Assembly: GCA_021018995.1 (NCBI GenBank) | Contig: CM037597.1 | Coordinates: forward strand, 3,795,299-3,859,298 | Source of the DNA: Chloranthus sessilifolius | Taxonomy: Eukaryota; Streptophyta; Magnoliopsida; Chloranthales; Chloranthaceae | Direction: 5' to 3' | DNA: 64,000 bases | In this document: in pieces, positions 12,501 to 24,500 of the stretch | How the letters are laid out: each line of letters opens with the position of its first letter | Position numbering within the stretch: position 1 is the stretch's first letter | Notes under the pieces: model-generated | Database searches by the model: none | What the model was told of the DNA's origin: nothing | The model's input: the letters and a program-made list of their open reading frames with translations, nothing else | Made by a program: the position numbers and the translations under genes

Positions 12501-15500
12501 AAGACGGAATTTAATTTTTCGGGGCAAACTTGTCTTTTAGAATTTATTTGTTTTAGGGTTTTCTTTTTTTCGTGACCTACCATATAAGGTCTTTATAACT
12601 TTGTAATAGACATTGATTATTGAATGAAAATTTGAAAGCTTGCTTATGCAAACGCTAGAAGACTTGTAAAGAGTTTTCAATCGAAAAAGTAAATCTTTCA
12701 AACCTTGATGAGTGAACCTTCATTTCTCGTGCGACTTGGTGCGAAATCGATGTATAGCCTTGGTGTGAAACCTCGGAACCCTTGGTGTGAAGCCTTGGAT
12801 CTATCTTTCTATTCTATCTTTTCTCTCATTATTGTCTAGTAATATCTCCCCTATTTGCTTTGATAAAATTCAAAACCCCAAATCTTCATTAAGTTATATT
12901 TTTTATCCTACCATTTTTATTGCCTTATTCCTTTGAGCCTTATTTACTCAAACCCTTGAGGAATTAAGGGACGATACCATAATTGTCACTTGATGCCCTA
13001 AACTAGATCAAAACTCGAGTCTTTCATCGGATCCATTTTTCTAGATCGGGAAATTAAATGCATGCGAACGCTAAAATGGAATTATTCTAATTGTTTTAAT
13101 TGAATTCATTAAATTATTTTATGTGTAGGTTGATTGCGAATATTTTCATTATTCAATTTAATCTGAGGTTAATCCCAACTCGCATTAATTAGGGTTTTAA
13201 CATTTGTCCCTCATCAGATTTGGTATCAAAGCACAGTTTTAGTTTAGGGTTGTCAGTGTTCATATAGGTTCTAGGGATTATTTCTTGTATTGTTTTGCCT
13301 TGCATCATTTAGTTTTGTGTTGCATCGTCATGGATCCCAGTATTACAACAACAGTTGTGTGATCAACAAGCCCAGTATGAGGCTTAGAAACCCGTGTTGA
13401 AGAGATAAATGAGTTCATCACTGAAAATCACAATAGAGTCAACACCAATGACCGTAGGAGGGAAGGTCCTCACCAACATGAAGTCCAAACCGATCAGGAT
13501 GACAAAGTCATGAAATCTATGAAAATGGACGCTCCTACTTTTGACGGGAAAAGACAACCTAATGTCTATCTCGAGTGAGACGTCAGCATAAAAAACTACT
13601 TCGAGTGGTATGCCATGTCTAAGGAGTGTAAAGTCAGGTTTGCTAAAGTCAAGCTTATGGGTCAAGCTAGACTTTACTGGATGCGCTTAGAGCGTCATAG
13701 GCAACCCCGGGTCTTCGTCCCATTTCCACTTGGGCTGAAACGAACACCTAACTGAACGAGAAATATGTTCCTCTTTCCTATGATGAGCGTATTCTTGATC
13801 AGTGGCAGTCATTACGCCAAGGGAATTCCCCGGTCACAGAATACATCGATAAATTTGAAGACCTAATGTCCCAGGCCAATGTAGATGAGCCGAAAAAAGT
13901 TACCATTTCTCGATTTCGAATGGGCCTTCGCTCAGAACTACAGAGGGAACTCATTCCTTTCCCTGTTACCAATCTAAATGAATGCTTCTCTAGAGTCGAG
14001 GAGTTAGAGAGGTATCTCGACTCTCCAATTAGTGATCGATCTAAACCCTCTAATCTCGGTTTTCGATCTAGTCCTATTGAAAAGATGAATAATAGCTATA
14101 GTCAATCCTCACCCGTGAATCCTCAGATTGACAAGGGTAAAGGACAACTGATCGATACTTCTAGGCGCGCACCACAGTAGTGTTACAAGTGCCAAGGTTT
14201 TAGTCACTTCGCATCTCAATGTCCCAGTAAAACCAAAACCTTGATTATTCAAGAGTGTCCCGAGAAAGAGGACAATGAGTTAAGAGAAGTGTACGAACCT
14301 GTTGAAATGCCAAGTGACGAGGAGGATGAAATTCCCATAAAAATCATAGGTTGTATTAGGAAAGTTTCTATTCCAGAGGAAAGTGGTGATAATGTGTCCA
14401 TTCTGTACAAGTTGCTAGGGTCGGTAGGAACGTGTCAGCATTCTAACTTGCATGGGATTAACAATCAGATTTTACTGAATGATGAAAATACGCAGAATGT
14501 CACTAACACAATAAATTTGTTTAATTAATTTAATCACGACAATTTTGTTTACTTCATGATAGTTCCGAGCATGTGGAACTTTTTCCGATCGTGAAAAGAG
14601 GTAATGATAGAAGTCTAGAATTTCCTCCAGACAAGGGTATTCATCCAATAGTTGCGGTGGAAGATCTTACACCTATTCTATGTCCTGCAACTATACCTTT
14701 TGACTCATTCCTTGTTATTCAAACAATCAAACCAAGCCCACTTAACAAATTCATAACCCGTACCCTACCTGTACAATATGAGAAAAGGTTGAATGAGGAG
14801 GTTCTGGAGTAGCCAAACTTCACTACCAATGAGGGTAAACATTAGAAGTATCTCACAACATGGAAGGGCATGCCGGGAGCTGAGCACCCAAAGTGTACCG
14901 TACATGAGTTCTACAACTCATCGGAGATGAGTTCTCCCACCCGAGGAGAATTGATCGGGACATCAAGATCAAGAGCGTCAAATTTGAGCCGCAATAGATT
15001 CCCCCAACGTCAAAAGAAGCGGAAGGGGAGTCGGAATTTAAAAGCTGGAAGAAACTAGATGATTTAGGTGTATGGAGATCGATCGATTGAGGCCTCAGGA
15101 CTTTTGGCGAAATTTTTTTTCCAGTCAATCGATCGATTTGTCGCGTGAGTTAGTTCCGCCAAAAGACGGAATTTAGTTTTTCAGAGTAAACTTGTCTTTT
15201 AGAATTTATTTGTTTTAGGGTTTTCTTTTTTTTGTGGCCAACTATATAAGGTCATTATAACTTTGTAATTGACATTTGAATGAAAACTTGAGAGCTTGCT
15301 TTGTGCAAACCCTAGAAGACTTGTGAAGAGTTTCAACCGAAAGAGTGAATCTTTCAAACCTTGAGGAGTGAACCTTCATTTCTTGTGCAACTTTATGCGA
15401 AGCCGACGTATAACCGTAGTGTGAAGCCTCGAAACCCTTGGTGTGAAGCATTGGATCTGTCTTTCTATTCTATCTTTTCTCTCATTATTATCTAGTAATA

Positions 15501-18500
15501 TGTAACAACCTCGATTTTTGCCAACATTGAATCGTTGACCTTCAATAATAACACAACCGTTTAGACCGGTTTGAACTTGGGTCAAACTTTTCACGTTTGT
15601 GACATGATCTTTGACCCACTTACCTCAATTGGGTAAGTACGCCCAAACGCAAATCTGGAACCAATTCCTGACGCGAACTAATCTTTGAAACTTGAACCCT
15701 CAGGTGAAGTGTGTTGCACATGGCTCGAACCCCGAGATTGAACCAAGTTCGATCCCACCTTTCCAGGCACCATCATTTTGACATGGGGACTTAGTTAATT
15801 ATTATTATTAATAAAAAAATTAAGGTGAGAAGGACGACGTGTGTGTGATCAAGGGCCTTCATGTGCACCCTAAGCACGAACCTAACTCGAGCCCAACGAC
15901 CCAAACTAGTATAGGCTTATCAATATAGATGTACACTGCACCTACTTAATGTGGTGCCTAACACACTGACCAAGCCGCTATCTACATGCCCGACTTCATA
16001 TGTGTGCCTGGTGTGGTACGCGATAACCATTTTAACATTTCTAAGTATGCATATAAACAATAGTGGGAACAATTACGCAGACCACGTGATGGCGTGATGG
16101 TCAAGAACTAGACAAATAAAAGGTCTAGGGATCAACACGTGTTAATTACGTTCTTAGACTTCATTTTGAACTGTTAAATAAGAACCCATACAGCGAATTG
16201 TGTGTACCGGCCCCACACCGAATCAGGCTCCCTTTAATATAAAAGGGCAAAACCCACACAAAAGAAACCAAATTTGTGGTTTCTGTTTGAGAGTCGGCTG
16301 AGAAAGAAACCGAGAGAGGGAGCCTAGAAAAAGAACCTCCTCTCTTCTTTTCATTTAGCCCTTATGAGATCCCAACATGGATCAAAATATCGTCCGATAC
16401 CAATACGTATCGGTTTTGGACCTCACCGATACGATACAATGGGTTTTTATCGCCCCCTGAAAAAACAGTCAAATTATCGTTCAATGTATCGTTCGTATCG
16501 TTCAATGTATCGTTCGTATCGGACGATAATTTGAAATTATCGTCCGATAAATTCAAATTATCGGTTTTAATGTTTTTTTTTTTGGGAAAAAATCGGAGAG
16601 TATCGTCCAGAACCGATACGTATCGTCCGATACGTATCGGTTTTGGGGCTGGACGATACGTATCGAAAAAACGAGATTTTGATCCTTGGATCCCAATCGT
16701 TGATCTCACCATCTCAAACCTCTCTCTACACCTCAAGAGAACCTTGCGCTGCTTTGCATCAACAAGAACTCTGATTTTCGACGTTGAGAGATCGATCATT
16801 GGATGGCACATAAATTATTTCGAATCCGACGATCGCGAGCATCGCATGCGCGAAATCAAGAAGGTAAACATCGTAACGTGGTCGTGTGAATCTCGAATTC
16901 TGAGATTTTACTTTCAGTTAATGTGTATTTGGATTTGCATGCAAGGAATTCGAGGATTTGAACGCACGCGAGAGTAGACGCCGATAATCGTCGATTTCGA
17001 TCACAAAATCGTGGCATGCGTGAATTTTTAAGGTAAATGTCTTAACTTCGTCTCGTAAACCTCAATCTCTGAGAATTAGAACTTGGATTCACGTGGGGTG
17101 AATCGCACGTGAGGATTTCGAAATTTGGAATGTGTAAAGACACGAACGCCGACCAATTCCGAGAATCCATAGCGAAATCATCGCCACATGCGTGGGATTA
17201 GAGGGGAGATTTATTGCTTTTTAATATAGGGTATGCTTAGATTTAGATCGTATGTGAATCGAACATCGCATACCGTTGATTTTGGAATTTTTCGAACCCA
17301 AAAAAATCAAAAAAAAGGTCGCTCATAGTCGCTGCGGCGAGTAAAAACCTTGCTGCGGCGAGACCCTTCCTGAAGCACTCGCCGCAGCAAGTGCTACATA
17401 TAATTATAGGCCAAAAACAGCACTGTTCAAGCTCGCTGCGGCGAGCTATTGATGCATGAAGACCTCGCCGCGGCAAGCTACTGTTCATAGCACAAGCACC
17501 TGTTCGGTATTTTGGTCATAACTTTTAACCCCGAACTCCGATTGGCGCGATTCTTGAGGCGTTGGAAAGAAGACAACGAGCCCTATAACTTTCATGAATG
17601 AACAAATTCATGAATCTAATGTTTTAAAGATCAAAATTTAGTGGCTAGTAGGGACAAGTTTTACATGATCCAAAGTTAGCACGAACCTGTCCTTTTCGCC
17701 CTAGTTTTGAGAAAATTTTAGGAACTTCGACATGTATGATTTTTAGTTATTAACATTTAAGAATACGAATGCTTCGTAATATAGGTTAAGGTTTGGGAAC
17801 GTCCGTGAGGATTTTTGCACCGTTCTGCATGACTTTGCGTGATTTCGCAACCGAGGTAGGGAAACTTCATTAACCAATTGCATTTGTGTCGTGAATTCAT
17901 AGACTTGTATGATGAGTGTTTGATAAGCTATGATTTGTTTTTTAAAATAGACTTTGAATCTTTGAAATTGGGATTTGAAATTTGAGCCTTGATACTTGCA
18001 TTTGAATCTGATACAAACATGAATCCGAACTTCAAAATATGAACATGACTTGAATATGGAACTTTGTATAAGAATCTGATTTGCTTCTAGATATTTGCAC
18101 TACGAATATGAGTTTTGATTTGTCTAATTCGAACACGAATTTTGAACTTGAATTACACTTGACACCTGAACTTTGAATGTACATTTGAATTTGAACTACG
18201 AACTTTGAATTGGCTCACTTTGAAACATCCATATTGAACCGGCACGGCAGGATACCTGTGAATCGAACCGGCACGGCAGGATACCTGTGAATCGAACCGG
18301 CATGGCGGGATATCCGTGAGTCGAACCGGCACGACGGGATATCCGTGATCGAACTAGTACGGCAGTTAATCTGTGAATCAAATCGGTGCGGCAGGATATC
18401 CGTGAATCGAACCAGTACGGCAGGATATCCGTGAATTGAATATGTAAACCATGTAAATGAACCGAAACATAAGTCAAATAAATTGAAATGGACCGCTATG

Positions 18501-21500
18501 GGCGGAATATTGTGAAATTGTGGACCGCTATGGGTGGAATATTCATGCAATGGTGGACCGCTATGGGCGGATTGATCATATAATGGTGGACCACTATGGG
18601 CGGATTAAATATAAGAGAATCTAACGTGATTTTTGAATCTAAATCGTACTCGACTTTTGAACTCTTGTGAAACTCTACCTAAGACACATGATTTCTAAGT
18701 TCGTTTTGACATAAGAAAAAGAATTTGTATATTTCGTTTGATATGAAAATGGCATGACTCTTCTGAGATGAAAAATGGTTTTGAAGCATTATTTTGTTTT
18801 AAAATGAAATGCTTTTGAAAATTTATATTTAAATTTGTGTTTTATGCGAAACTGCTTTGAAATCTTGTCATTTAATCTATGCATGATATGATGAAATGTA
18901 ATTGTTCTTAAGTTCCTCTACTGAGCTTGGACTGTAGCTCACCGCTCGACTAAACGTCACAGGTGCAGGTCTCGAGTGAGATCCGGAGTTCAAGGCAAAT
19001 CTTCTACCATAGACCGGTGGATTTGATCTTGATTTAGCTGTGGATTTTAAGGTTTGGACTTGGTACGTCAATCCTCTTGTAGACTGGTAAAATTAGACTT
19101 TGGATGTACATCCTTTTTGGAGTACCACTGTTTAGGTGATGGTCGGCCACACATGTGGTTTTAAATTGTTAGCCTGAATTTTGTATAAAGATAGAATTTT
19201 CTATTCCTGTCATATGTATTAATTGCTTTGAATTCTGCATTGTGCAGATGTACCAAAATTCTGTATTCGGATCGTGACCTGCGACCCGACGGTCCGAGTT
19301 TTCCCACTTGGCTAGAAATAAAAAAATTGAAAAATAAATAAATAAATAAAGTGTTGGGAAAATCCGGGTTGTCACATAATATCTCCCCTATTTGCTTTGA
19401 TAAAATCCAAAACCCCAAATCTTTATTAATTTATATTTTTGATCCTACCCTTTTTATTGCCTTATTCTTTTGAGCTTTATTTACTCAAGCCCTTGAGGAA
19501 TTAAGAGACGATACCATAATTGTCGTTTGATGCCCTAAACTAGATCAAAACTCGAGTCCTTCATCGGATCTGTTTTTCTAGATCAGAAAACTAAACGCAT
19601 GCGAACGCTAAAATGGAATTATTCTAATTGTTTTAATTGAATTCATTAAATTATTTTTTGTAGGTTGATTTCAAATATTTCCATTATTCAATTTAATCTG
19701 AGGTTAATCCCAACTCGCATTAATTAAGGTTTTAGCATTTGTCCTGCATCAGTATGTCATGAATTTAACTTAAAATATTTGATATTATATAAATGGTTTT
19801 CAAAGACCCAAGCTTTTTTATGGTATCAGATGGTATTTTTTTTTTGTACATGTGTAGAAGTGTCTTGACGTGTTGAGTGCCCAAGTGCCACCAAGTATCA
19901 GCACGATAAAAATCCCAAAAGTAGAAGGTATTCGTGTAACACTAGATATAAATATTCATATATGGTAATAATTTCAATAAGTAACATAGATCAAGATCTG
20001 TGAATTTGTCCTATGCTAGGAAACTAAACAATTTTTTGCATCAACCACTGCAGATGCATTGACTCCTTCAAGTATATAGATGATAGATATATAATTAGAA
20101 AAATAGAAGATATAACAGAAATTAACGAAAGCTTTCCATGAAAAGCTGTCACATTAGGAACAAATATTCCTCATACATGATCAAAAGTCTATCAAAGCAT
20201 GAAACACTAGGTTTATTTAGGTGGGTTGCTGACTCCTTCACGTTAATTCCTTTTTTAAAATATAAATGATTTGGAAAATTCTAATAAGACTTTTCCAAGT
20301 AAAATGTAGAAATCATGTAAACAGTTGTTCTCCATGCGTATGCAAAAGTGATAGAGAATATACAATTGTTAAGGTATATCCTCCAGTTTTCGAATGGGCG
20401 AGAAGTGATTAAAATCATTACAGATATTTGAAGGAGCAATTAGAATCATTAAAGATATTTAAATCTTGTTTAAGATGTTACTTTTGCTAATGAAAACTAA
20501 GAAAAGAAATTGTCAAAATGTAGGCTTTTAAGTTTTAATATGGTATTAGAGCCATGGTCGGGTACTCGGCTTCAATCATGCGATCAGGTCAGCCATGGTA
20601 TTAGGGGTCCTTCCGCTCGAAACCCTCACCTTCTTTGCCCTCTCTCCCTTCTCCATTTGCTTAGTTTTTCTTTTGCTTTCAATAAAAATCCTCCCTTCCT
20701 CTATACCTCCACAAACTCTCGCTAATCCACACATTCACGGCTCACAAGCTCCTCATTTCTTTTATCCAAGACCTCTCCGACAAGCGTTTTTTGTTCTAAC
20801 CGCATGACTCTACTTCGTATGATCTTGGGGGAGATCATGATGAACTGATCTAGTGGGTCATCGGCTTCGAAAGACTCGAAAAACGACCGAGATGCGATAA
20901 TGACAAACTTCATAGACAGCAATGACCACTAATAAGCATGATCGGGCGCCTTTGGCCATCCATCAACAACTCATTCAATGAAATTAACGCTTGTTATTAA
21001 ATGTAACCAATCGCACGTTCTGTATTGAAAGGACCATGTGGTTGCAAGAGGGTGATAGAGAGTATAAAATTATTAAAGTGTATCATGCGGTTTGGGAAAG
21101 GGTGAGGAGTGATTAGAATCATTAGATATATTTTAAGGAGTGGTTAGAATAATTAGAGATATTTAGGAGATCCGGATTCAAAATATTCACATATATTTAA
21201 GATGTTAATCTTGCTAATGAAAATCGAGAAAGTCAATTGTCAAAATGTAGCATTTTAAGTTTCAATAAAGAGCAAGCCTACGTAATGAGGCCTCAACTTG
21301 TTGAAGGCTCACTTGGGTATTATTCTACAAGAAATCATGTGTGTGAGTACAAGTAGCCCAGTACAGGTAGCCTGGTAGACTATACCAGCGTAAGGTCACT
21401 ACCACATGGCACCCAAACACAAGTTTGGGTGCCATGTGAAAGTACACAGCGTCAATCCATAACAAATTGACCACTATCGGATTGCTAGTGATCAATTGTT

Positions 21501-24500
21501 TAAATATGAAGGGTGAAACGAAATATCATTTCACTGTAGGATCGTGACCTATATTTATTTTTGTATTCTAAAACCCCTTACGGAGAGGTGACCCAGGTGG
21601 GACGAGTGCGTATTTGAGTGCCAGGTGGCACACAAGGGACGTTTTAACTCCTAGTATGGAAAACTGGTTGCCTTTTGAGGGAGGGAAAGCTTTTCAATAG
21701 GAGCCCTACTTCTGTCAGTCTCAAAACAATTCTGTAGTGAGCGGACAGACCGCACCTTTAATACTTCAATAAGGAAGCAGTTTGATAGTGATTTCATAAG
21801 GGAAAACGGCTTCAATCTTGAAAACAGCTGAAGCGTTCTCCAGCAACCAAATGTCACAAAACTATTGATATTGATTAGGTAGCTTCTACTAATTGAGGTG
21901 TGCATAATGTTAGCCGGGGTGCTATCGATAATCAACAAGTCCAATGTCTTTCAAATAGATGTGGTTTGAAATAAATTAATGTTTTTCCTGGTAACACCAA
22001 AAAACAAGATAACAAAAGGAGAAAACACGTGTAACAAGAAACAAAACCTAAAGGCTAACAAAAAACATTATAGAGTAAAGTAGAAGTACACATACTGTCT
22101 TCCCAAGAAGTGTGTCTCCAACCGGCTCTCCTAGCCCTTTCTGCTTTACAACAATATCCATCTCCTTCTGTAGAAATAACAAATTATCAAAAATTAGTTT
22201 ACATGAAATTGACAAATCAAATTGCAGAAGAAAAAACAAAAGTGATGCATGAAAGCGGTTGAAGCTTACAAAGACCTCTGGCTCAGAAACAGCTCACTGA
22301 GTCCTGCTTCCCAAATTTGTATCGTTCTAATATTGACAAACGGGTAAGCGCGAAAGATTTTCTAACCTTCTCGGGCATTGTGGAAAAATATGGCCTTTGT
22401 TTTTAAAACAATACGCGTATGTATAATATGGTTTTCGGCATTTTTCAAAGCCAAAAACTGGGCCGGACTGGTTCGGTTCAGTGTCATTTTTCACTCGGTT
22501 TCAGTCCAGTTTGGGAGGCTCGGTTTTCGGTTAATGGCTTTTAGTGAGTATCACAATTAAAATAATTATGCATCTAAATTATTAGCTTGAAGTGGACTCA
22601 CTTGCTTCCGGAGAAGGCCCAACATCAAGTATATTGCCATTTCGGCACATGATGCTGAATTTCCAGTCACATTGCCACGCATTCTAGCAACTTTAATTCC
22701 ATGTTGTGTAGCAGCAACAACATCAACACCTGTAATAAAGTAGTGTCGTCATACATAGATCTCTGCCATTGAATTGGTTTTGATTAGTCTATTGATGGAA
22801 AGCAAATCCAAAAAAAAAGTCAGTATGTAGATAAAATAATAAAGCTCACAAACAGCAGAAGATCGAGCTAAAATTATAGTAAATTAATAAACAATGATGA
22901 AATAACCTTCCAGTCCAACACCATACTGCATAAGAAGCTTCATCTGATTTGCTTGAGCAATAAGTTTTGAATCCATTTTCCGGTTTTTCACTACACAAAT
23001 ATGGTATTTCCCTATAACCTCAGGCACATCATCAAAGGGGACTTCATCAACCTGAGAGAACCGAAAGAATCAAGAAACAATCCCTCGCCCAAAAAAAGGG
23101 TATATTTTGCCAAAATCAAAAGCATACAGTAAACAAAAGTGACAAAAGCATCAATTTAAAGCCAAATGAGAGTTGTCTAAGATGAAAGTGATATCAAATA
23201 AAGGCACAAGTTTCAACCATGGTGTTTGTGAAGAAAAGATATGAGCATAAAAAAATTTGAACAATACTAGCACTTAATATCCTATAGGTGGCTCGTTAGC
23301 AATCAAATTATAAACCAGTTTTGCTATTTAAGAACTGTAGATATTAGACACGGGCGGGAGTTACGTGAAAGAATTATAATCAAAAAAATGATCTTCAACA
23401 ACAAAATTTTGGCTCTAGCCATGCCATGTCAGTCAAACCAATGGACCTTTTCTAGTCATTCATTTATTTTTTTAATACTTGTTAGAAACTAAGAAGGCTA
23501 GAAAGAGTACTAGAAAGAAATGACAGGCTTAATCTCTGAAAGAGCATCATCCTTTGTTTGCCCAAACAAAACTCCTAGTTTTTACCTACCTATGACTACC
23601 CTTTTAGGTTTAGGCTTGAACAGGACTCCAGCTTGGTAGTTTCCAGTTTACACCACCTATAGGGTTGATCCCCTGGGATTTGATGGAGGACTTGAAAAGC
23701 CACCTACAGACGATTTACAACCAATCATTTCAGATAACGCTTGCAGCCTGTCTTGTGGTTGTTGCTGGAAAAGAGTTAGTTGATGCCTATTTCTGAGATA
23801 CCGCCATTACTTCTTCTCTGCAAAAAGAAGTTCATGACTCGTGGTTGTGGGCCTTGTACCTCCAAGCGGCATTGCTCCACCAGGCTTTCGCCCAATGCAA
23901 AAAACTTCCCATTGCCGCCTCCCGTAGTAGTTTGGGTTGTGTCTCGGTCTAGTATGGTTGATCATCCTCACAGACTAGCTACTGATCATTGCCTCAATAA
24001 GCTATTACGGTATTACCTCGACAACTAGCTAATCAGATGTGAGCCCCTTCATTGGGGGACTCTTCCATTTGTTCCTCAGCTTATGGGGTAGTTGCAGCTA
24101 CTTCCAATTGTTGTTCCCCTCCAAAAGGGAAGGTTCTTACACATTACTCACCCATCCACCAGTGGAAACGCCACTTTCCATCCAACTTGTATGTGTTAAG
24201 CATGTCGTTGGTCAGTTATGTTCCATTGAAACCATCTTTCGTGGCCACATATCTTTCCAGCTAAGGAAAGGAAAATCCAGTTTCATAATCAACTGTTTCA
24301 TTTCATCCAAGAAAAGTCATTTGGTCCAATAGCACTCAGTTAGGTAGGAACAAATGGGACAGAGTATTGGAACGGAAAGATCCACTAGATAATTTATTAT
24401 TGGTCCTAAGCCATCTATGGGGATGAATCAACAATTCGAAGTGTTTTTCTTATGTATTCTCGATAAACCAGCATTTGAAGAGAGATCTAGGAGGATAAGG

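Larger units (their letters stand above)
15496..19381. mobile_element. Solo LTR of a large Gypsy family (15501-19376), target duplication taata
   Basis: The ends TGTAACAACC and GGTTGTCACA are flanked by perfect taata copies at 15496-15500 and 19377-19381. The 3876 bp between hold no protein domains, only a long non-coding LTR with internal minisatellites. The size and the TGTAAC tip recall long-LTR chromoviruses of the Tekay/Del type, but that assignment is from memory. A single LTR between target repeats implies LTR-LTR recombination. Confidence 0.85.
5022..19756 (+). mobile_element. Complete but nested Ty3/Gypsy LTR retrotransposon (5027-19751), target duplication gtatg
   Basis: The outer ends are TGATGGGG (5027) and GCATCA (19751), flanked by the 5-bp duplication gtatg at 5022-5026 and 19752-19756. 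The 5' LTR is split: 5027-5334 and 12491-13216. The 3' LTR is split: 14952-15500 and 19377-19751. The primer-binding site lies at 13221. The internal region is only about 1.7 kb, with gag and no pol, so the element depended on another for movement. Its sense strand is opposite to the dehydrogenase gene, in whose intron 4 it lies. Confidence 0.9.

Noticed and set aside
18196-18550. Two overlapping minus-strand reading frames with repeated GYPAV-like peptides
   Set aside because: They are translations of the 29-bp minisatellite in a non-coding LTR.
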